20,137 nucleotides of DNA from a virus, in the IMG/VR virus record IMGVR_UViG_3300048837_002341, positions 1-20,137 of that record; one strand, 5' to 3'. The position numbers and the translations under genes are program-made. Numbering within the stretch: position 1 is the first letter of the stretch; every line of letters begins with the position of its first letter. Positions 13,595 to 20,137 of the stretch are shown in pieces. The notes under the pieces are model-generated. The model was not told the DNA's origin, ran no database searches, and saw nothing but the letters and a program-made list of their open reading frames with translations.

Positions 13595-15057
13595 TGAAGC
13601 TCCCCTTCCTTTCCCGGCCTCGGAAGACCCAAACCACCCCGCGTGAACGCTCATACCGCGTGATCCGTGGCAAGTTCGACGCCGCTCAAACCACCGATGA
13701 GAACCGTCGGCACTGGGCCAACGCCGATCTGCTGAGTCCGGATGCCGCCGCGTCGATGGACGTGCGGTCGATCCTGCGCAGCCGCGCCCGGTACGAGGTG
13801 GCGAACAATTCCTATGCCAGGGGCATCGTCCTGACATTGGCCAACGACACCATCGGCACCGGCCCGCGTCTGCAGATGCTCACCGAAGACCCCGACGCCA
13901 ACACCGCCATCGAGCAGGCGTTCATGCGCTGGGCAAAGAGCATCGGCCTGGCCGAAAAACTGCGGACCATGCGGATGGCCCGCGCCGAATCCGGCGAAGC
14001 GTTCGCCATCCTGACCAGCAACCCCGATGTGGACGGCCCCGTCAAGCTCGACTTGCGGTTGATCGAACCCGACCAGGTCACGACCCCGCTGTCGCGCCGG
14101 TCCATGACCGATGACGGGGTGGACGGGGTTGAGTACGACCGATTCGGCAACCCCACCCATTATCACGTGCTCAAGCAGCACCCCGGCGCTGGAACGCTGG
14201 GCGTCACAGGAGGTTCGGATGATGACTACGACCGTATTCCTGCCGCTTCTGTCATTCATCTGTATCGCGTGGAACGGCCGGGCCAGAGCCGGGGCATCCC
14301 GGAACTGACACCGGCGCTGCCGCTTTTCGCACAACTGCGACGTTACCGGTTGGCGGTGCTCGGCGCTGCCGAGACCGCAGCGGACTTCGCGTTGGCTCTC
14401 TACACCGACGCCCCGCCCAACGGCGAGCCCGACGCGGTGGAACCGATGGACGTATTCGAGCTTGAGGCCCGGATGGCGACGACGCTACCGCAGGGCTGGA
14501 AGCTCGGGCAGGTCAAGGCCGAACACCCCAGCACGAACCACGTCGAGTTCGTCATGTCGATCCTGGCCGAGATCGCCCGGTGTCTGAACATGCCGTTCAA
14601 CGTCGCGGCGGGCAACAGCTCGGGCTACAACTACGCCTCCGGTCGCCTGGACCACCAGACCTATTACAAGGCGATCCGGGTCGATCAGTCCCACATCGCC
14701 GACAAGGTACTCGATCACCTCTACCGGGGGTGGCTTAATGAGGCCATCCTCGTGACCGACCTGCTGCCTCGCTGGGTGCGCACCGCCGAGTTCACCTCCC
14801 TTAGTCATCAATGGTTCTGGGACGGGACCGAGCACGTCGATCCGGCCAAGGAGGCCAACGCACAGGCCACACGGTTGTCGAACAACACCACCACACTCGC
14901 CAACGAATACGCCCGGCAAGGACGCGACTGGGAGACCGAACTGCGCCAACGCGCCAAAGAGGTCGCGCTGATGCAGGAGTTGGGACTCTCGGAAGCGGCC
15001 GCTCAACCCGCGCAGGACGAAGCCGTGACCACCGATCCGGAGGAAGAAGATGCCTGA
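13594..15057 (+). CDS. Phage portal protein, lambda GpB family
   Basis: A 487-residue protein that should form the twelve-part ring at the capsid vertex through which DNA enters. Family signs are the helical start with VRSILRSRARYEVANNSYAR, the DLRLIEPDQV strand, HLYRVERPGQSRGIPELTPA, the ARCLNMPFNVAAGNSSGYNY segment and the late YARQGRDWETELRQRAKE. Length is close to the usual lambda-type portal. I use the ATG at 13594, which overlaps the upstream TGA and follows GGGAG; the frame also has a GTG one codon earlier. The gene ends in an acidic tail and overlaps the protease-capsid start by eight bases. Confidence 0.93.
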   Translation: MKLPFLSRPRKTQTTPRERSYRVIRGKFDAAQTTDENRRHWANADLLSPDAAASMDVRSILRSRARYEVANNSYARGIVLTLANDTIGTGPRLQMLTEDPDANTAIEQAFMRWAKSIGLAEKLRTMRMARAESGEAFAILTSNPDVDGPVKLDLRLIEPDQVTTPLSRRSMTDDGVDGVEYDRFGNPTHYHVLKQHPGAGTLGVTGGSDDDYDRIPAASVIHLYRVERPGQSRGIPELTPALPLFAQLRRYRLAVLGAAETAADFALALYTDAPPNGEPDAVEPMDVFELEARMATTLPQGWKLGQVKAEHPSTNHVEFVMSILAEIARCLNMPFNVAAGNSSGYNYASGRLDHQTYYKAIRVDQSHIADKVLDHLYRGWLNEAILVTDLLPRWVRTAEFTSLSHQWFWDGTEHVDPAKEANAQATRLSNNTTTLANEYARQGRDWETELRQRAKEVALMQELGLSEAAAQPAQDEAVTTDPEEEDA

Positions 15058-17068
15058 GCAGACCACCCAACTCACACTCACCGCACCGCTCCAGATCAGT
15101 GCTGCATCTGCGCCAAGCGATGCGGATCAGTCCGGCGGGGGTGACAAACTCCGTCGGTTCCAGATGACCGCGTACACCGGCGGGCCGATGACACTCGCGG
15201 GCTGGCGCTACCCGGTTGTGGTGGACCTGGCCGGGCTGAACGTTGGTGACAACTCAAGGCCCATCTTCCTCGGCCATCAGCAGGACGTGGACGACGTGGT
15301 TGGGCAGACCGACCGCATCGAGATCAGCGACGGCCAACTTATCGCGGCGGGCAGCGTGCTGGGCGATTCGCCCCGCGTCCAGCGTGTCGTCGCCCTGGCA
15401 GACAAGGGCTTCCGCTGGCAGGCGTCGATCGGGGCGCAGGCCAAACAGGTGGACTTCATCAAGGCCGGGGCGAACGTCGTCGTCAACGGCCGCAGTTTTG
15501 ACGGCCCGCTCAACGTAGCCCGTCAATCCGTGCTCGGCGAGATCAGTTTCGTGCCGCTGGGGGCGGACACGAACACGTCGGCACTCATCGCCAATCATCA
15601 ACCGACCCCTCACAAGGATTTACCCATGGAATTCAACGAATGGCTCCGCGCCGGCGGATTCGACCCCGAGACACTAACCGATGAACAAACCGCCACCCTG
15701 CAGGCGTCCTTCGACGCCTCCCAGACAACGGCAACCCTCCCCAACCCCGATGACGACGATGACACGGAAGACCCCGTGCAGAACCTGCGCGCTTCAGCGG
15801 CCGGTGAACTGCGTCGCCAGTCCCGCATCCTCGAGATCTGCGGCCAAAGCCACCAGGCCATCGCCGCCAAGGCGATCGAAGAGGCGTGGGACGAGACGAA
15901 GACGGAATTAGAAGTGCTCCGCGCCTCCCGCCCAAGCTCTCCCGCTCCCGGCGGAAGCACAGATCGGACGCCTGACCACAACGTCCTCGTCGCCTCCGCG
16001 TGCCGAGCCGGGGGCATGACCGATCAACACGCCGTCTCGCTTTTCGGCGAGAAGACGATCGAGGCCAGCGACCGCTTCCGAGGGGTCGGGTTCCAGGAGT
16101 TCTGCGAGATCGCCTCGGGCCGGCAACTGCCGCGCTACCAGCAGGACGCCACCGGCTGGCTGCAGGCTGCGTTCAGCACGCTGTCCCTGCCGGGCATCCT
16201 CAGCAACGTGGCGCACAAGATGCTGCTGGACGGATTCAATTACGTCGAGGACGCCTGGCGTCGGGTCTGCAAGATCGGGTCCGTCTCCGACTTCAAGGAG
16301 CACACCCGCTACCGGCTGACCGACGACATGAAGTTCCAGCCCGTAGCCAAGGGCGGCGAACTCAAGCACGGTAAGCTGGGCGAAGAGGTCTTCACCCAGA
16401 AGGCCGACACCTTCGGCATCATGTTCTCGCTGGAGCGCAAGGACATCATCAACGATGACCTGGGGGCCTTCGCCGCCATCCCGCAGGTGTTGGGCATGGG
16501 CTCCGCCGAAGCGATCGCCGAGGCGGTGTTCGAACTGCTCTTGTCGAACCCGGGCAGCTTCTTCTCCAGCGGTAACAAGAACTTCCTCTCCGGCGTGGAT
16601 ACGGCGCTATCGATCGACAGCCTGACCGCTGCCGAGCTGCTCTTCCTCGAGCAGACCAAGCCCAACGGCCGGCCGCTGAGCGTGTCCCCCCGGATTCTCT
16701 TCGTGCCCCCGGCGCTGAACGTGCTGGCCTCGCAGTTGATGAACGCCACGGCGGTCAACGAGACCACCACGGCCAACAAGCCCAAGGTCGCCACCAACCC
16801 GCACGCGGGCAAGTTCGATGTGGTGACATCGGCCTACCTCTCGAACGCGTCGTTCACCGGGGCCAGTAACAAGGCATGGTATCTGTTCGCCGACCCCAAC
16901 CGCCTGCCCGCGCTCGAGGTCGCGTTCCTCAACGGCAAGCAGACGCCCACCGTCGAGCGGGCCGACGCCAACTTCAACACGCTGGGCATCCAGTTCCGCG
17001 GCTACATCGACTTCGGTGTCAAGGAACAGGACCACCGCGGCGCGGTGAAGGTCAAGGGCGAAGCCTAA
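15050..17068 (+). CDS. Fused prohead protease and major capsid protein
   Basis: A 672-residue polyprotein. Residues 35-185 are a prohead protease: H76 in PIFLGHQQ, S126 in FRWQASIGA and the closing LGEISFVPLGADTN strand match the HK97-type serine protease. Residues 193-310 are helical and acidic, with a DDDDD run, as expected for a scaffold. From about 310 the sequence resembles the Mu gpT-like major head subunit (FSTLSLPGILSNVAHKMLLD, KIGSVSDFKEHTRYRL, FGIMFSLERKDIINDDLGAF). The protease would cut out the scaffold during capsid maturation. GGAGGA (15039-15044) precedes the ATG. An internal ribosome site at the protease/scaffold junction could supply extra capsid precursor. Confidence 0.92.
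   Translation: MPEQTTQLTLTAPLQISAASAPSDADQSGGGDKLRRFQMTAYTGGPMTLAGWRYPVVVDLAGLNVGDNSRPIFLGHQQDVDDVVGQTDRIEISDGQLIAAGSVLGDSPRVQRVVALADKGFRWQASIGAQAKQVDFIKAGANVVVNGRSFDGPLNVARQSVLGEISFVPLGADTNTSALIANHQPTPHKDLPMEFNEWLRAGGFDPETLTDEQTATLQASFDASQTTATLPNPDDDDDTEDPVQNLRASAAGELRRQSRILEICGQSHQAIAAKAIEEAWDETKTELEVLRASRPSSPAPGGSTDRTPDHNVLVASACRAGGMTDQHAVSLFGEKTIEASDRFRGVGFQEFCEIASGRQLPRYQQDATGWLQAAFSTLSLPGILSNVAHKMLLDGFNYVEDAWRRVCKIGSVSDFKEHTRYRLTDDMKFQPVAKGGELKHGKLGEEVFTQKADTFGIMFSLERKDIINDDLGAFAAIPQVLGMGSAEAIAEAVFELLLSNPGSFFSSGNKNFLSGVDTALSIDSLTAAELLFLEQTKPNGRPLSVSPRILFVPPALNVLASQLMNATAVNETTTANKPKVATNPHAGKFDVVTSAYLSNASFTGASNKAWYLFADPNRLPALEVAFLNGKQTPTVERADANFNTLGIQFRGYIDFGVKEQDHRGAVKVKGEA
15614..15628 (+). 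promoter_or_regulatory. Internal in-frame ribosome site and ATG at the protease/capsid junction
   Basis: AAGGA (15614-15618) lies seven bases before an ATG at 15626, codon 193 of the fused frame, just after the last protease strand. Starting there would give a scaffold-capsid protein of about 480 residues without the protease. This recalls lambda C/Nu3, where an internal start makes the scaffold. Confidence 0.55.
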
Positions 17069-17119
17069 CCCCCCCGGAATACCCCGGAACACCCCCTAAC
17101 TATTGAGGAGTTTTGATAA

Positions 17120-17470
17120 ATGCCTACCGCAACCTTTATCCATGACGGCAACACGCTCGATTACACCCCAACCAGCGATGTCGCGGCCGGTGACCTGGTC
17201 TTCGTCGAGAGCATCCTCGGCGTGGCCAAGCACGATATCCCGGCCAACACGCTCGGATCGCTGGCCGTCCGTGGCGTTTTCGAGATCGCCGCCGAAGCGC
17301 CCATCAACTACGACTTCGGCGTTCCGATGTACTGGAACCAGTCCGAAGCGCAGGTGACCTTCGACGACGACGGCGGCACCCGCCCGCTGGTGGGGTATGT
17401 CGCCACGCCTTCACCGGCGGCGGCCAGCCAGACGGTCCGCGTCCTGCTGCGATCGTCGCCGGCCGGGTAA
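17120..17470 (+). CDS. DUF2190-type capsid decoration protein
   Basis: A 116-residue beta-rich protein: TFIHDGNTLDYTPTSDVAAG, then VESILGVAKHDIPANTLGSL and GVFEIAAEAP. This matches DUF2190 (RecA/RadA-like or capsid-decoration family), small proteins that follow major capsid genes and are thought to bind the outside of the head. GAGGAG (17105-17110) nine bases before the ATG sets the start. The 51 bases before it hold only repeated CCCCGGAA-like text, with no terminator, so it is probably co-transcribed with the capsid gene and, given the strong ribosome site, made in large amounts. Confidence 0.8.
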   Translation: MPTATFIHDGNTLDYTPTSDVAAGDLVFVESILGVAKHDIPANTLGSLAVRGVFEIAAEAPINYDFGVPMYWNQSEAQVTFDDDGGTRPLVGYVATPSPAAASQTVRVLLRSSPAG

Positions 17471-17476
17471 TGACCT

Positions 17477-17848
17477 ATGAGTAACCTCCTCCGTCAAGGC
17501 ACGCAGTGGCTCGGGCAAATGCGCACGGCGCACTGCTCGAGCGTCGTGATCTACCAGCGGGCCGGTCAGCCGGACCTGCAGGTGAACGCGACGTTCGGGA
17601 AGACGAACTACGAGGTGGCGGACGAATCGGGCCTGACGACCGGCAGCCACGTCTGGGACTTTCTGGTCCTGGCGGAGGAACTGGTCAACGGCGAGCCAAA
17701 ACCCGGTGACGTGTTGGTAACCGACGGCCGGCGATTCGAGGTGCTGGCCTGGGGCAGTGACACGAAGGGCTGGCGATGGAGCGATCCGTACCGGCAGACG
17801 TACCGCATCCACACCAAGGATACCGGGGGCATCGGCCCCGCGACGTAA
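17477..17848 (+). CDS. Putative head-tail connector (stopper-like) protein
   Basis: A 123-residue protein with VLVTDGRRFEVLAWGSDTKG followed by WRWSDPYRQTYRIHTKDTGG. This strand-rich pattern recalls head-closure or stopper proteins encoded just after the capsid genes, which plug the portal after packaging. The identification rests on pattern and position, not on a diagnostic motif. It starts six bases after the previous stop and has only a weak ribosome site, so it probably depends on translation of the gene before it. Confidence 0.6.
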   Translation: MSNLLRQGTQWLGQMRTAHCSSVVIYQRAGQPDLQVNATFGKTNYEVADESGLTTGSHVWDFLVLAEELVNGEPKPGDVLVTDGRRFEVLAWGSDTKGWRWSDPYRQTYRIHTKDTGGIGPAT

Positions 17849-17878
17849 GACGCGGCTGACAGGAACGAGAACACACGT

Positions 17879-18325
17879 ATGGCACTGACACTGGACATCG
17901 CGGACGCTGTGGTCGCGGAACTCAACGCCGCGCCACCGGGCACGTTCGATCCCGCCTTCACGGCGGTGCGGCGCGTGCTGCCGGTCTTCGACCTGGCCGA
18001 GATGGCCGACCTGCACGTCAGCGTAGTGCCCCGCGCCATTGACATCGCCGGCGCGACACGGTCCGCCAGCCAGTACGACGTGCAGATCGACATCGGAGTG
18101 CAGCAGAAACTCCTCTCCAGCGATGGTGAACTTGATCAGCAGGTCCCGCCGCTGTGCGTGCTGGTCGAACAGATCGCCGCCTACCTGATGCGTCGTGTTC
18201 TACAGACATTACCGGGTGCGGTCTGGGTGCGGCTGGCCAACGACCCCATATACGCGCCCGAGCATCTATCCCAACTGCGCCAGTTCACCAGTGTCCTGAC
18301 CCTCACCTACCGGATCACGAGGTAA
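17879..18325 (+). CDS. Putative tail-terminator or tail-completion protein
   Basis: A 148-residue protein: an N-terminal helix (LDIADAVVAELNAAPPGTFD), beta strands with LHVSVVPRAI and YDVQIDIGVQQKL, a helix VLVEQIAAYLMRR and a closing strand FTSVLTLTYRITR. The helix, strands, helix, strand order and the position two genes after the capsid fit tail-terminator proteins of the lambda gpU type. I know similar phage proteins only as hypothetical. A purine-rich run, AGGAACGAGA (17861-17870), precedes the ATG. Confidence 0.55.
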   Translation: MALTLDIADAVVAELNAAPPGTFDPAFTAVRRVLPVFDLAEMADLHVSVVPRAIDIAGATRSASQYDVQIDIGVQQKLLSSDGELDQQVPPLCVLVEQIAAYLMRRVLQTLPGAVWVRLANDPIYAPEHLSQLRQFTSVLTLTYRITR

Positions 18326-18329
18326 GCCC

Positions 18330-18716
18330 GTGCTCAACGCGAACTACACACAGACTGTCCGCACCGTGTCCGGGGTTGAAGTTAAGCGCATCGCGGTGAA
18401 CGCGTCCAGCAACGCGGCGGCCGGCAACACGCTCATCACCGCCTTGCCCGGCAAGCGCATCGGCGTGCTGGCCGCGTGCCTGATCGCGACGGGTGATGTG
18501 GTTGCCACCTTCTACTCCGGCCCGGCGAACACCGGCACGGCACTTTCCGGGGGGCTGGCGCTGGCCGCCAACGGCGGGTTCGTGATCAACGCACCCACTG
18601 ATCCGGGGGTGGCGTGGCTGATGACTGCGCCCGACGAAGCGTTGACCCTGCACCTGTCGTCCGCCGTGTCTGTCGGCGGCTGGCTCGTTTACTTCGAAGT
18701 GGCGGAGGCCTCCTGA
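18330..18716 (+). CDS. Small beta-rich phage structural protein
   Basis: A 128-residue protein built of likely beta strands rich in Ala and Gly: VKRIAVNASSNAAAGNTLIT, then LPGKRIGVLAACLIATGDVV, LALAANGGFVIN and VSVGGWLVYFEVAEAS. Such domains occur next to tail fibres or spikes and inside them. The start is GTG at 18330, seven bases after GAGG (18319-18322); no ATG is available nearby. It overlaps the tail-spike-like gene as TGATG, so the two are made together. A baseplate or fibre-attachment role is inferred. Confidence 0.65.
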   Translation: MLNANYTQTVRTVSGVEVKRIAVNASSNAAAGNTLITALPGKRIGVLAACLIATGDVVATFYSGPANTGTALSGGLALAANGGFVINAPTDPGVAWLMTAPDEALTLHLSSAVSVGGWLVYFEVAEAS

Positions 18717-20137
18717 TGCTGCCCGTAAGCGGTGCCCAAGTCTGGCTCAAGGCCGATGCCGGCGTGCTCAACGCGTCGGACCTCCCCGCATCCCACGGCG
18801 AGTCGGTTAAGACGTGGCAGGACCAGTCGGGCAATGGCAACCATGTCACACAGTCCGTCGCCGCCCGGCAGCCCACGTTTAACACGGGCGTGCTGAACGG
18901 GATGCCGGCCATCTCGTTTGACGGGGGCGACGACCTCCAAGGCACATACGCCGACGAATGCGGGACGATCTACGTCGTGGGCAAGGTCGCGAATAACGCC
19001 GCGCTGCGGACCTGGGCCGGCGGCATGGGGCCCTTCGGGGACGGTATCGGCAACGACGCCTGGTATTTCCAGCCGTACGGCCTGTCGGTTGGGAATACGT
19101 TCATCCGCACCACGTCGACTGGCAGCAGTTCGGATTTTAGGGCGTACCTGCCATACGCCACCGGTCGGACCGCGAGCCGCCCCTATATCCAGATGGGCCG
19201 GCACAACGGCTCGAGCATCGATCTTGGCCGAAACGGCTTCATCAAGGCGACTGACACCTACTCCGGCTCGCTGATGCCGATCGCCGCCCTGGCGGTCGGG
19301 GCGGGCTTTTATAACGGTAACCTGGTCGACCGGCTGGTCGGCGACATCCACGAACTGATCATTTTCGACCGCGCGCTGACCGACGAAGAAGACGCTTTGA
19401 TGCACGGCTATCTTCGCCGCTGGTTTGGCGGCGACGGTTTCGACGCCGCGCCGGTCGTCAGTGCATCCTGGTACGGCGATGGCGGCGGCGCGACGGATGA
19501 GAATCAGGCGCTCTACATCGGAACCTCGGACGACGCGACGACCTACACGGACAAGCACGCCGCCCAATGGATACCTGACGGACAGGTGGTGCGCGATCCG
19601 TCGCTGATCTATGACCCGTCTGGCGGATATTGGTGGATCGCGTACACCAACAAGCACTATAGCGTCAGTTCGACCAGCTTCAGCGTCATGCGGTCGAAGG
19701 ATGGCAGGCTATGGGACCATGTGTCAGATGTCAGCATGGCGTCTGTGCCAGGCGCCTACTTCACATTCGCACCGGAATTCTACTTGGATGATGACGGCCT
19801 GCACGTCATCGTCGGCGTGGGCAACGCTTCCTCGGCGTTTGAAATGTACGAGACCCATCCAACCAACGCGGCGCTGACCACCTGGTCAGCGCCGGTCAAG
19901 CTGACCGGGCTGCATACCAACGTCGTCGATGGCATGGTGCGCAAGGTCGACGGGGTCTACCAGCTCTGGCACACCGACCGGACGGTCGGGCCGTGGCAGA
20001 ACGTCTTGGCTAAGGCAGACGCGCTCACCGGTCCCTACACCTACGATCCGGACCTTTCCGGCAACTGGCAGGCGAACCCGTACACCGTTGAGGGTCCGTA
20101 TGTGATGGGGCTCGGCGGGCGGATCGTTCGGCTGCAT
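18716..20137 (+). CDS. Tail-spike-like protein: LamG-like domain plus GH43-like beta-propeller (cut by window end)
   Basis: 474 codons are visible and the frame is still open at the right edge. Residues 1-235 form a LamG/concanavalin-like jelly roll (VWLKADAG, TWQDQSGNGNHVTQ, PAISFDGGDD, closing GDIHELIIFDRALTDEE), a sugar-binding fold common in tail fibres. From about 260 the sequence reads as a five-bladed propeller like glycoside hydrolase family 43: RDPSLIYDPSGGYWWIAY with D294, VVDGMVRKVDGVYQLWHTD with D405, and VEGPYVMGLGGRIV with E459. These match the base, pKa-modulating and acid residues of GH43, at spacings close to the 113 and 59 residues of GH43 beta-xylosidases. It probably binds and cuts a cell-surface polysaccharide. 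Enzyme activity is inferred, since phage copies may only bind. Confidence 0.78.
   Translation, partial: MLPVSGAQVWLKADAGVLNASDLPASHGESVKTWQDQSGNGNHVTQSVAARQPTFNTGVLNGMPAISFDGGDDLQGTYADECGTIYVVGKVANNAALRTWAGGMGPFGDGIGNDAWYFQPYGLSVGNTFIRTTSTGSSSDFRAYLPYATGRTASRPYIQMGRHNGSSIDLGRNGFIKATDTYSGSLMPIAALAVGAGFYNGNLVDRLVGDIHELIIFDRALTDEEDALMHGYLRRWFGGDGFDAAPVVSASWYGDGGGATDENQALYIGTSDDATTYTDKHAAQWIPDGQVVRDPSLIYDPSGGYWWIAYTNKHYSVSSTSFSVMRSKDGRLWDHVSDVSMASVPGAYFTFAPEFYLDDDGLHVIVGVGNASSAFEMYETHPTNAALTTWSAPVKLTGLHTNVVDGMVRKVDGVYQLWHTDRTVGPWQNVLAKADALTGPYTYDPDLSGNWQANPYTVEGPYVMGLGGRIVRLH

Noticed and set aside
18689-19657. 322-codon frame on the - strand
   Set aside because: It is antisense to the LamG-like part of the tail-spike gene, whose + frame shows clear domain motifs; no ribosome site or family resemblance.
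1-20137. tRNA, rRNA, CRISPR array or insertion sequence
   Set aside because: No cloverleaf, spacer-repeat array, transposase motif or flanking terminal repeats were recognised by eye; the 9-bp repeats at 6002-6117 are too short and lack spacers. A tRNA-finder run would be decisive.

Overview
The window is most likely part of a prophage or phage-derived element of a GC-rich bacterium, probably a planctomycete (Phycisphaerae or a relative). This rests on family resemblance from memory, because there is no rRNA or housekeeping gene to confirm it. The signs are the small 'LLPAHRRAEVVELLTRG' protein at the left edge, the large-terminase/zinc-ribbon/portal/fused protease-capsid gene order, and several small proteins of a kind common in planctomycete phages. 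No integrase, lysis gene, tail-tube gene or tape measure is present, so the window cuts through the element.

Layout, left to right: (1) 32-223 (-), a small protein of a type often found beside recombinases. (2) 437-2665 (+), a large unrecognised gene with its own promoter-like boxes and a strong terminator, apparently a self-contained cargo gene. (3) 2919-6061 (+), a replication operon of a sigma-70-like factor overlapping a primase/polymerase-helicase, followed by a candidate replication origin: two inverted sets of three 9-bp repeats flanking AT-rich DNA. (4) 6372-7766 (+), a ParB-domain/DNA-methyltransferase fusion. (5) 7769-9532 (-), a compact run of five small genes with uniform strong ribosome sites, including a HARE-HTH protein and a winged-helix protein. 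(6) 9644-12329 (+), the packaging genes: a small-terminase-like HTH protein, the large terminase and a zinc-ribbon protein. (7) 12338-13255 (-), an EVE-like/nuclease fusion with its own promoter, sitting backwards inside the head operon. (8) 13385-18716 (+), head genes: a gpW-like protein, the portal, a fused protease-capsid, a DUF2190-type protein, connector-like proteins and a small beta-rich protein. (9) 18716 to the right edge (+), a tail-spike-like protein with a LamG-like domain and a GH43-like propeller, cut by the window end.

The structural and replication genes are tightly coupled by TAATG, TGATG and ATGA overlaps. Two features stand out. Both large fused genes (primase-helicase and protease-capsid) carry an in-frame ATG with a good Shine-Dalgarno sequence exactly at the domain junction, which would give separate C-terminal products. 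The element also combines a DNA-modification writer (the ParB-methyltransferase) with two candidate readers (HARE-HTH and EVE-nuclease) and an unknown cargo protein, which suggests inter-phage defence or self-marking.
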